Below, piece after piece: positions 1-6,877 of a DNA stretch of 35,954 nucleotides. The notes below the pieces were generated by a model, which searched no databases, was not told the DNA's origin, and saw only the letters and a list, made by a program, of their open reading frames with translations. Position numbers and translations under genes: made by a program. How positions within the stretch are numbered: the first letter of the stretch is position 1; every line of letters begins with the position of its first letter. Source of the stretch: Enterococcus pallens ATCC BAA-351 (lineage in GTDB: Bacteria; Bacillota; Bacilli; Lactobacillales; Enterococcaceae). The stretch is from assembly GCF_000407485.1 (NCBI RefSeq), contig NZ_ASWD01000010.1, positions 1-35,954 on the forward strand, read 5' to 3'.

Positions 1-1
1 A

Positions 2-37
2 CCAGCCGATGAAGAGTTAAAAACGAGCATAGACTAA
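2..37 (+). CDS. C-terminal tail of a gene cut by the window edge
   Basis: The first bases read as an open frame ending PADEELKTSID and a TAA stop. The remaining part would lie outside the window, so the product cannot be named. The charged tail and the following rightward gene on the same strand fit the end of an upstream gene, but 11 codons are too few to prove coding. Confidence 0.3.
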   Translation, partial: PADEELKTSID

Positions 38-127
38 TTCATTCTATCAAATTGTCTGTTTGCGAAGTTTTGTAGGAGCCTTTAAGGACACTAAAGTATA
101 GAACACTAATTAGAAAGGAAAAAATAT

Positions 128-460
128 ATGAGTATGGTTATAGCAGCCTATGATAGCGAACAAGTTCATACAGATTATATTGCGAGTATAGAGATTCCGT
201 CATCTCATTTTGAAGAGATAGAATATTTTTTTAGTCTTATTAGCTTGAATAGAGACTTGGAAAAAAATAAAGCATTATTCTCTAAAGATGTGGTGGCTTT
301 AGGCTTAGATTTATACGACGGTTTCCAGTCAAAAGAAAATATTTCTCTATTAGCAAGTAATTTAAGTTGTGACAATGAGTTTGACCAAAAAATGAAGAAA
401 TATTTAGAAGCGATTGTGATAGGAGCAGAAAGTGAATATCTTTTGTTTAGCTACAGCTAA
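128..460 (+). CDS. hypothetical acidic protein, 110 aa
   Basis: I do not recognise a family. The ATG at 128 is preceded by AGAAAGGAAAA, a good Shine-Dalgarno region, and codon use is typical of the neighbours. The protein is acidic and apparently soluble, with no signal peptide or membrane segment, and ends in an aromatic-rich tail (LLFSYS). It lies in front of a small membrane protein and the large conjugation operon and reads in the same direction, so it may be an accessory or regulatory plasmid gene; that is only positional inference. The same frame stays open for 34 codons after its stop (see 461-565). Confidence 0.65.
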   Translation: MSMVIAAYDSEQVHTDYIASIEIPSSHFEEIEYFFSLISLNRDLEKNKALFSKDVVALGLDLYDGFQSKENISLLASNLSCDNEFDQKMKKYLEAIVIGAESEYLLFSYS

Positions 461-565
461 ATAAATCTCTATCGGGGGGATCATAATCTAATTAAGATTA
501 TTGATCAGCAGCTGCCAGTTGAAGGAAGTATCGTGACATTAATTAACAAGAAAACATCTTCTTAA
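461..565 (+). other. open stretch in frame after a stop, with a palindrome; possible decayed gene end
   Basis: Directly after the TAA at 458-460 the same frame stays open for 34 codons to a TAA at 563-565 and reads like protein (contains DHNLIKIIDQQLPVEG). It contains a GGGGGG tract at 474-479 and an inverted repeat, ATAATCT/AAGATTAT, around 483-502. Either the upstream gene gained a stop, or this is regulatory DNA before the membrane protein. No convincing start codon sits at a useful distance from the G tract. Confidence 0.3.
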
Positions 566-578
566 AGGAATGGTAATA

Positions 579-887
579 ATGGATTTAATGGGTTATCTGG
601 AACCAAAAATAATTTACTTGTTTGTTGCCAGTTTAGGTATCTTTGAGATCATATTGTTTGGAGCAATGAGTTTTTATGATTCATTGGCGGATAATAGTTT
701 TTTAAAATGGTTAATTCCAGTGATAATACTTGCAGTACTTGCAATAGGATTAACGTTGCTACCGATAGTTTTAAATCACAAGAATTGGCTGATTCTACTT
801 TTGCCCATAATTATTTTACCAATTACTCTAACAATAGTCGTCGAGGTGATCAAAAAATATTCAATAAAGAATAAAAGGCATAAGTGA
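579..887 (+). CDS. small integral membrane protein, 102 aa
   Basis: The frame is open from an ATG at 570, but AAAGGA at 564-569 abuts that codon and lies 9 bases before the ATG at 579, so 579 (MDLMGYL...) is preferred. The protein has three hydrophobic segments: about residues 8-27, 40-60 and 66-88, with a basic tail (KKYSIKNKRHK) expected in the cytoplasm. I recognise no family. Its position just before the secreted cell-wall hydrolase of the transfer operon suggests an envelope role, but no function can be assigned from the sequence. Confidence 0.65.
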   Translation: MDLMGYLEPKIIYLFVASLGIFEIILFGAMSFYDSLADNSFLKWLIPVIILAVLAIGLTLLPIVLNHKNWLILLLPIIILPITLTIVVEVIKKYSIKNKRHK

Positions 888-921
888 TTTCACTCATGCT
901 AGTTAAAACAAGAAAGGACGA

Positions 922-2304
922 ATGCAGTTGAAAAAAATATCTAAGCTTATCACCGCTTTGTTGCTGTCTTTCCAAGCGTTCTCTAGCTTGCCTATAAATG
1001 TTCTAGCAGAGGAACAGCCACAAAAAGAATCAATTGAACAGGTAGAAAAGCACGCAGAAGAGAACGAAGCCACTAAGACGACGGGAACTAGCGAAACAAG
1101 CAGCACCACTGAAAGCAGTATGTCTAGCAGTGAATCAAGTACCAGCTCTAGCAGCTCCACTAAGGAATCCTCTACTAGCACAAGTACAACAAGCAGCAGT
1201 GAGACGATAACGACCAGCAGCAGCCAAACAATCGCTAGTTCAGAAGAGCCTAAAGCAGATGATCCAGCCCCTCAGACAACAGAACCAACGAATGAACCAC
1301 AGGTAGAAACACCAGCGCCAAAAACAGAGGTAGCAGCAGCCGCCGCCGCTCCAATCGAACGCTTGGTACCAGATAGTCATGTGATTGCAGACGGTTCGAT
1401 TCACTTTGAAAAAAACGAATCGGTGGAAAGTTTTATTCGCAAAATTGGCGAACCTGCACGAAAAATAGGACAGGAAAAAGATTTGTATGCGTCAGTCATG
1501 ATCGCACAAGCGATTTTAGAGTCTGCTTCGGGATCAAGTGAATTAGCCCAGGCACCAAACTATAACCTGTTTGGAATTAAAGGCACACACAACGGAAAAA
1601 GCGTCTCATTTGCGACACAGGAGGATTTAGGCAACGGGAATCTATATGCTACCCAAGCAGGATTCCGAGTATATGAGAACTACGAGGATTGCTTTAATGA
1701 CTATGCTACTTTGCTAAAAGAAGGATTGACAGGAAACAGTCATTTTTACCAGGGTGTTTGGAAGGAAAATGCAAAAACTTATCAGGAAGCAACCGACTAT
1801 TTAACAGGGCGGTATGCGACAGATACGCAATATAATCAAAAGCTAAACGGGCTGATAGAAACGTATGAGCTAACCGAGTACGACAAGGCAGTAGAAGGCG
1901 TTGAGATCAGCGCTACAGGTTTTGCGGTGCCCGTAAAAAATTATGCTATTAGTAGTCCTTTTGGTTTGAGAGGTGGGGAATTCCACAGGGGCTTAGACAT
2001 GGCAGCAGCCCAGGGCGAACCTATTTATGCGAGTAAATCCGGTACGGTTTTAAAAGCAGAGTATCATTACAGCTGGGGAAATTATGTTGTGATTGAACAC
2101 AACGGCGGTATGACGACCTTATATGCACACCAATCGGAATACCTGGTCAAACCTGGTGATCAAGTAGAACAAGGACAATTAATTGGTTATGTTGGAAGTA
2201 CCGGTAATAGTACCGGCAGCCACCTACACCTTGAAATGTGCCAGGATACTAGTTTGTCACAAAGTAAATTGTTAGACCCACACAAGGTTCTATTCGGTAA
2301 CTAA
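922..2304 (+). CDS. secreted two-domain peptidoglycan hydrolase (glucosaminidase + M23 peptidase)
   Basis: Predicted to cut both glycan strands and peptide cross-links of the cell wall. Residues 1-29 form a signal peptide (cleavage likely at VLA|EE). Residues about 40-145 are a Ser/Thr/Glu/Pro-rich linker. Residues about 155-325 match the glucosaminidase family, with QAILESASGSS placing the likely catalytic Glu at 200 and the motif NYNLFGIKG. Residues about 335-455 are an M23/LytM zinc peptidase: H355 and D359 in HRGLDM and H434-x-H436 in HLHLE are the expected ligands, all present. The start ATG follows AGAAAGGA. It is the first large gene of the transfer block, so it probably opens the wall for the secretion channel (VirB1-like role), in addition to the membrane-bound hydrolase at 9294. 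It has no LPxTG, so it is secreted or held by charge. Confidence 0.9.
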   Translation: MQLKKISKLITALLLSFQAFSSLPINVLAEEQPQKESIEQVEKHAEENEATKTTGTSETSSTTESSMSSSESSTSSSSSTKESSTSTSTTSSSETITTSSSQTIASSEEPKADDPAPQTTEPTNEPQVETPAPKTEVAAAAAAPIERLVPDSHVIADGSIHFEKNESVESFIRKIGEPARKIGQEKDLYASVMIAQAILESASGSSELAQAPNYNLFGIKGTHNGKSVSFATQEDLGNGNLYATQAGFRVYENYEDCFNDYATLLKEGLTGNSHFYQGVWKENAKTYQEATDYLTGRYATDTQYNQKLNGLIETYELTEYDKAVEGVEISATGFAVPVKNYAISSPFGLRGGEFHRGLDMAAAQGEPIYASKSGTVLKAEYHYSWGNYVVIEHNGGMTTLYAHQSEYLVKPGDQVEQGQLIGYVGSTGNSTGSHLHLEMCQDTSLSQSKLLDPHKVLFGN

Positions 2305-2351
2305 CATTGAATCAAACAACGATAAAAAGCATCATTATACGTATGTGAAAG

Positions 2352-2389
2352 ACACTCGATCAGTAAGCGCTGATGGGGTGTTTTTTTTT
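2352..2389 (+). terminator. Rho-independent terminator directly in front of the next ribosome site
   Basis: ACACTCGATCAG (2352-2363) pairs with CTGATGGGGTGT (2370-2381) with one G-T pair and one mismatch, around TAAGCG, followed by T9 (2381-2389). The next gene's TTAGGAGGTG begins only bases later. It would reduce transcription from the hydrolase gene into the secretion operon, or be bypassed under control. Confidence 0.75.
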
Positions 2390-2405
2390 GTTAGGAGGTG
2401 AAAAG

Positions 2406-2750
2406 ATGATTCAAAAAATGGAGGTAGAGCAAGCTACAACGCTTTTTTTAGTATTAGAAAAGAAGTCAGTAAATTTGCTGTTTGATAACAAGGGCTACCT
2501 GTTAAAAATTGGTATCAACGTAAACAAATTTGTTGAACTAACCGAAAATAAATCAGTTACAGAAGATTCAATTTTTCATGTAAAAGACATTGTTTTATTA
2601 ACAATGAACAATCATAAAACACGCATTCCGGTTAAAGCCCATGGGAACCGAGGTACCTGGCATAAAGATAAAGTATTTCAAAAAAATGGCTTTTTCTTTG
2701 AAGTAGAAAAGGGGGTGAAAATTCATACGTCCGATTTACGTTACCGCTAA
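2406..2750 (+). CDS. hypothetical protein, 114 aa, before the pcfB-like gene
   Basis: The frame is open from 2373, but that start lies inside the terminator; the ATG at 2406 has TTAGGAGGTG at the right distance, so the protein begins MIQKMEVEQ. It is basic, soluble, without signal peptide or membrane segment, and appears to be a beta-rich small domain (LLFDNKGYLLKIGINVNKF; VEKGVKIHTSDLRYR end). I do not recognise a family. Thirty-five bases separate it from the DUF3801 gene, and it is probably co-transcribed with it, which points to an accessory role at the cytoplasmic side of the transfer machinery, perhaps in substrate docking. This is inference from position. Confidence 0.7.
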   Translation: MIQKMEVEQATTLFLVLEKKSVNLLFDNKGYLLKIGINVNKFVELTENKSVTEDSIFHVKDIVLLTMNNHKTRIPVKAHGNRGTWHKDKVFQKNGFFFEVEKGVKIHTSDLRYR

Positions 2751-2785
2751 TCTTCGTCTAAACAAAAAATAATAGGAGGATCAAT

Positions 2786-3487
2786 ATGGCAGTAAATGAT
2801 GAAAAGGTTGTAGAAGTGATCATGCGGTCAGAAAAAGATATGTTTCGCTTACTCACTAAAGCAATGATGGCTGTAACGAAACAATCGACTCATACAACCT
2901 TAAAAGGAATCAAAGTAATACAAAACACCGGACAACAACGATTTACAAATCTAAGGAAACAAAACGCAACCCTGGAGCACGTCGATGTCAATCAGGAGGA
3001 TTTAGCGGCAATCAAAGCAGAATTGAAGCGGTATAAGGTAGATTTTGCTATCGAACACAATCAGGAAACCGATAAAACTCATGTTTTCTTTAAAGCACAG
3101 GATAGAGATATCATCAATCTTGCGTTAGAAAACGTCTTGATCAAGTTCAACGCTGATAAAACCATCGAGCAGGAGCAGCCAACGAAAGACGCTGCACAGG
3201 AACAGAACCAAGAAAAGAATCAGGATCAAGAAAAGAATAAAAATCAGGAACAAAAACAAGTAGAAAATCAGGATCAAGAAAAGGAAAAAACGCCACCTAC
3301 CAAGGAAAAAACAGATGCTGATCGGACACGAGAGACGCAGCAGCCGAAAGATCAACAGGTGGAAAAGAAAAAAGAGTCACTTACAAAGAAGCTGGATAAG
3401 TTTCAGGAAGAAGCGGACAAAATCAATAAGGATCGCAAAAAAGAATTATCAAAAAACAAAACGAAAACGAAAGGTAAAGAACGATGA
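2786..3487 (+). CDS. PcfB-like conjugation accessory protein (DUF3801 family)
   Basis: Residues 1 to about 120 look like the DUF3801 domain of pCF10 PcfB, a cytoplasmic protein that helps bring the relaxosome to the coupling ATPase. Seen here: HTTLKGIKVIQNTGQQRF and an alternating helix/strand pattern up to about 120. Residues about 125-233 are a Gln/Lys/Glu-rich low-complexity tail (repeated NQ.DQEK.K), ending in a basic segment FQEEADKINKDRKKE that resembles the tail of the ArdC-like protein (FQEKADSINQVRKKD), suggesting a shared docking or interaction motif. The start has AATAGGAGGATCAAT. The stop overlaps the start of the VirD4 gene (ATGA, 3484-3487), the same pcfB-pcfC order as in pCF10, which supports the call. 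Confidence 0.85.
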   Translation: MAVNDEKVVEVIMRSEKDMFRLLTKAMMAVTKQSTHTTLKGIKVIQNTGQQRFTNLRKQNATLEHVDVNQEDLAAIKAELKRYKVDFAIEHNQETDKTHVFFKAQDRDIINLALENVLIKFNADKTIEQEQPTKDAAQEQNQEKNQDQEKNKNQEQKQVENQDQEKEKTPPTKEKTDADRTRETQQPKDQQVEKKKESLTKKLDKFQEEADKINKDRKKELSKNKTKTKGKER

Positions 3488-5397
3488 AAATAAAGCTCTC
3501 TTCGTTTGCTGTAGCGCTCTTGGTCACATTAGTAACATTCTATATTGCTGCACGTTCAGCGCTGATCTATGGAGTGTTGAAAGCGACAAATGGTGATACT
3601 TTTGTTGCTGCTATTTCTGAAACCATGAACCAGCTGCTTCCAAGTCTAAAAGCGACACCTTTCTACTTCGATTTCACGCAGCAATCTCTTTACTTCGGCG
3701 GTGCCTGTGCGCTGCTGGTATTCATGATCTTTATGTACCAGCTGACGAATTACAAAAACTACCGGCACGGGGAAGAATACGGCAGCGCTAAGTGGGCGGA
3801 TAAATCAGAGATTAAACCATACGTTGACAAAGAAGCAGATGGAAATATGCTTTTTACCGCGACTGAAAGCAAGACGATAAAAACGCAGCTGAAAGGTAGA
3901 AAGAGAAAGTACGAACGTAATAATAATGTGGTAGTGATTGGTGGATCAGGATCAGGTAAAACACGAAATTATGTAATACCTAATCTGTTACAGATGCACA
4001 GCAGCTATGTAGTGACAGACTCTAAGGGGGCAATTTTAAGAGACACTGGCCAATTATTTAAAGAAGCCGGTTATAAAATCAAGGTCTACGATTTAGTCAA
4101 TCGGATAAATACCGACGGGTATAATTGTTTTCATTATATTGAAGATGAAGATGACATTCTTGAGACGGTAGCCAATTTAATGGCGAATACCTCTGATCCT
4201 AATCAAAAAGGTGGGGACAAATTTTGGGAAGACGCACAAAGATTATTTCTTTGTGCTATTTTTCATTTACTTTTACTGGACGGAAGTCCCGAAGAACAAA
4301 ACATGACGATGGTTAACGAATTGAGAAGACGAAACAAAGTAAAAGATGATGATGAGGACTATGTGTCAGGACTTGATTTGCTCTTTAAAGATGTAGAAGA
4401 ACGACACGGCGATTGTTTTGCAGTTCGACAATACGAAAACTTCAAACAAGCAGCAGGGAAAACAGCTAAAAGTATTTTGATCAGCTTAGGTGTAAGAATG
4501 ATGCCATTTGACGTACCAAGTGTAGAACGGATAACCAAGATTGATACATTAGAATTAGACAAACTCGGAGATACCAAAACGATTCTTTATCTAGTATTGC
4601 CGGATTCAGACTCACCATTCAATTTTATTGTGAGCATGGTTTATCAGCAGATGTTTAAAATTTTGAAGAATAAAGCTGACAACTTCTACGGTGGTATGTT
4701 GCCTGTGCCTGTTCGGGCAATTATGGACGAGTTCGCAAATATTGGTCAAATTCCTAATGTTCATACCGAGATATCAGTTGTTCGAAGTCGGGGAATATCT
4801 ATTGAACCTATTCTGCAAGACTTAACTCAAATTAGTAAAAAACTTTATAAAGATACTTGGGGAGCAATCGTGGGAAACTGCGATTCCTTTTTGTTTTTAG
4901 GAGGAAACGAGGAAAAGACAAATGAATATATTTCTAAACGTTTAGGTAAAGAAACAATTGACTTACTCAATACAAACGAAACAAGAGGGCAGTCAGGATC
5001 GTGGACAAAGCAGCATTCAAAAACTGGTAGAGACTTGCTTTCTCCTGATGAAGTAGGAAGATTGGACAACTCAAAGTGTATTTTTATGTTGCGTGGGACA
5101 AACCCTTTTTTCTCAGACAAATTAGATGTAACGAAACATAGACGATACAAGGAACTTGAAAATACTAAAGGGAAATTTGTTTTTGAGCGTATACACCAAA
5201 ATTCGAAGGCAGAAGATCCGTCTCATTTATCCCCCGAACAGGATCAACTACGTTCACCAGACGAACAGGAAAAAGAACTAGATGAATTTTTAGCGAATAC
5301 AGCGGTTGAAACATTAGAAATATACGAAGAATTCGACCAGCTGCTTGATGAAGAACTTGAAACAATTGAGATTACAGAAATCGAAAGTGAGGAATAG
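3484..5397 (+). CDS. VirD4/TraG/PcfC type IV coupling ATPase
   Basis: Inner-membrane ATPase that receives the relaxase-DNA complex and passes it to the secretion channel. Two N-terminal membrane segments (about 5-29 and 68-88) precede the conserved TraG start HGEEYGSAKWA. Walker A is GGSGSGKT at 153-160 and Walker B is DEFAN at 415-419; VVTDSKGAIL and VLPDSDS are further family motifs. At 637 aa it has the normal length for Gram-positive VirD4 proteins. The C-terminus from about 565 is very acidic (QDQLRSPDEQEKELDEFL and a Glu-rich tail), a likely docking arm. Its start overlaps the PcfB-like stop by four bases, implying coupled translation; the next gene starts 5 bases after its stop. Confidence 0.95.
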   Translation: MKIKLSSFAVALLVTLVTFYIAARSALIYGVLKATNGDTFVAAISETMNQLLPSLKATPFYFDFTQQSLYFGGACALLVFMIFMYQLTNYKNYRHGEEYGSAKWADKSEIKPYVDKEADGNMLFTATESKTIKTQLKGRKRKYERNNNVVVIGGSGSGKTRNYVIPNLLQMHSSYVVTDSKGAILRDTGQLFKEAGYKIKVYDLVNRINTDGYNCFHYIEDEDDILETVANLMANTSDPNQKGGDKFWEDAQRLFLCAIFHLLLLDGSPEEQNMTMVNELRRRNKVKDDDEDYVSGLDLLFKDVEERHGDCFAVRQYENFKQAAGKTAKSILISLGVRMMPFDVPSVERITKIDTLELDKLGDTKTILYLVLPDSDSPFNFIVSMVYQQMFKILKNKADNFYGGMLPVPVRAIMDEFANIGQIPNVHTEISVVRSRGISIEPILQDLTQISKKLYKDTWGAIVGNCDSFLFLGGNEEKTNEYISKRLGKETIDLLNTNETRGQSGSWTKQHSKTGRDLLSPDEVGRLDNSKCIFMLRGTNPFFSDKLDVTKHRRYKELENTKGKFVFERIHQNSKAEDPSHLSPEQDQLRSPDEQEKELDEFLANTAVETLEIYEEFDQLLDEELETIEITEIESEE

Positions 5398-5401
5398 AAG
5401 A

Positions 5402-5608
5402 ATGGGTTTATTTAATCAGATTATAGCATTAATTACACAGTTTGCGAAGATTGGGGGCGGTTTGTGGCTTTTGTGGGGAGCGGTTGTAGCTGGCGGAGGT
5501 ATGAAAGATCATAACGGACCTCAGATGCAGTCAGGTATTTGGCAGATTGCAGGCGGGGGCTTAATTTTGGGAGCAGCAGCACTGTTTTCTTCAATCTCTG
5601 GTTTGTAG
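5402..5608 (+). CDS. Maff2/VirB2-like small membrane protein of the T4SS, 68 aa
   Basis: The protein begins MGLFNQIIALITQF and has two hydrophobic segments separated by a hydrophilic hairpin (about 18-34 and 46-66, loop MKDHNGPQMQSGIWQ). The loop and glycine-rich second helix (GIWQIAGGGLILGAAAL) resemble the Maff2 family found beside VirB6 genes in Gram-positive conjugative elements, comparable in place and form with pCF10 PrgF and VirB2-type subunits. The same frame is open further upstream inside virD4, but ATG 5402 has GAGG from the end of virD4 and lies 5 bases after its stop. A pilus or channel subunit role is inferred; no pilus is known for these systems. Confidence 0.75.
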   Translation: MGLFNQIIALITQFAKIGGGLWLLWGAVVAGGGMKDHNGPQMQSGIWQIAGGGLILGAAALFSSISGL

Positions 5609-5636
5609 ATACAAAAACCAATCAGGAGGGAAATAA

Positions 5637-6491
5637 ATGGATGCAGCACTAGAATTTTTACTCACTTGGATTATAAAAGTGATTAGTTTCAGCACCAATA
5701 ATAGCCATTTAACAGCTTCTTTAAGCGGTTTTAGTCCAGCTTTATATAAGTACGCAAACTTAATATTAGATAGTGTCATGAAGCCCATCGGTTACAATAT
5801 TTTAGCGCTTTTTATCGTGTATGAGTTACAACGGATAGCACTGAAAGTTGAAAGTTCTTCTGGTGGATCGCCGCATTTAGGTTTTGAAATGGTGATGAAG
5901 TCTATTATAAAAGTAGCTTTTTGCAAGATTGCAATGGACAAAATTAATGTAATTATGGGGGCTATTGTTGGAGTCACAACCTATATGACGAAAGAAATTG
6001 AAGCACTTAATTTTGACAGTTCCCAGGTTGAAAAGGCGCTTGATGTGAAGGAAATTTTAAAGCCGTTAGCAAAGGAAGGAACAACCACAAAAATGGGAAT
6101 TTTTATCTTGCTTGTGATGGCGCTACTAGTCACGATTGGATCGGTCATCATTGTGCAGGCAATTGTCAGCATGAGGTTTGTTGAAATGTATGCGTATCTA
6201 TCTGTATCGCCTATTCCGATAGCAACATTTCCGAGTGATGAATTCTCGAACATTGGGAAAAACTTTTTAAAGCTGTTTTCTGCGAGTGCCTTGCAGGGAA
6301 CCCTCATATTCATAACGATGCAAATGTATCCGTTCCTGTTGGCTACGGTGTTTAAAGATATTGCAAATGGCGGTTCAGGCACTGAGGTATTTTTAAACTC
6401 ATTGATTGGCATACTGGCAAATAGTGTCATTTTAGTGTTTGCAGTAATGGCAACCGGACGCTGGGCGAAGTCAATTACCAATGCGATGTAG
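5637..6491 (+). CDS. VirB6/PrgH-like polytopic channel protein
   Basis: Predicted inner-membrane core of the DNA translocation channel. The 284-residue protein has about six hydrophobic stretches, including one near 45-62 (YNILALFIVYEL), one near 155-180 (GIFILLVMALLVTIGSVIIV) and others near 215-235 and 255-275. The central region carries the amphipathic segment typical of the VirB6/TrbL-like family of Gram-positive systems (RFVEMYAYLSVSPIPIATF), which I recognise from PrgH-like proteins. AGGAGGG precedes the ATG. It sits between the Maff2-like gene and the PrgI gene, the pCF10 order prgF-H-I-J. Low sequence conservation is normal for VirB6, so context carries much of the call. Confidence 0.85.
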   Translation: MDAALEFLLTWIIKVISFSTNNSHLTASLSGFSPALYKYANLILDSVMKPIGYNILALFIVYELQRIALKVESSSGGSPHLGFEMVMKSIIKVAFCKIAMDKINVIMGAIVGVTTYMTKEIEALNFDSSQVEKALDVKEILKPLAKEGTTTKMGIFILLVMALLVTIGSVIIVQAIVSMRFVEMYAYLSVSPIPIATFPSDEFSNIGKNFLKLFSASALQGTLIFITMQMYPFLLATVFKDIANGGSGTEVFLNSLIGILANSVILVFAVMATGRWAKSITNAM

Positions 6492-6505
6492 GAGGTGGAG
6501 AGTAG

Positions 6506-6877
6506 ATGGCAATAAAAGTGAAAGTACCAAAAGAAATCAAAGAATACCGTGAGCGTATTATCGCTGGTATGGGGTGGCGGCAACTAGCAGCTACCGCCGT
6601 TTCTCTTTCCGTAACTGGTGTTTTGGTATATTTTGGTCACTTCAAAAAAGGCATTGAAGTTAATACGCTAGGTAATGTGGTTATTCTGACTGCTATGCCG
6701 CCGATGGCTTTTGGTTTCATAAAAGTAAAAGGAATGTATTTGGAACAGTATGCAAAAATCGTTTTGCGCTATTACAAAAAAGAAGCGATTCGACGCTTTC
6801 AAACGAATGAGAGGGTAAGTATGAATGTTCACACCAAAAAACGATTCGAACGGATCAAAGAAACTGAAAAAAGATAA
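6506..6877 (+). CDS. PrgI-family (VirB3-like) T4SS membrane protein
   Basis: The sequence KVKVPKEIKEYRERIIAGMGWRQLAATA is characteristic of the PrgI family, small proteins that accompany the VirB4 ATPase as VirB3 does in Gram-negative systems. Two hydrophobic segments (about 30-46 and 55-72) follow the amphipathic N-terminus; the C-terminus is basic. The length, 123 aa, is usual. TAGGAGGTGGAG gives a strong ribosome site. Its 3' end overlaps the VirB4 start by 53 bases in another frame, an unusually long overlap that would tie the two proteins' translation together. Confidence 0.9.
   Translation: MAIKVKVPKEIKEYRERIIAGMGWRQLAATAVSLSVTGVLVYFGHFKKGIEVNTLGNVVILTAMPPMAFGFIKVKGMYLEQYAKIVLRYYKKEAIRRFQTNERVSMNVHTKKRFERIKETEKR

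Noticed and set aside
5981-6583. 200-codon open frame on the minus strand opposite the VirB6-like gene
   Set aside because: No ribosome site or promoter, and the plus-strand frame has clear membrane-protein composition and operon context. It is a shadow frame.
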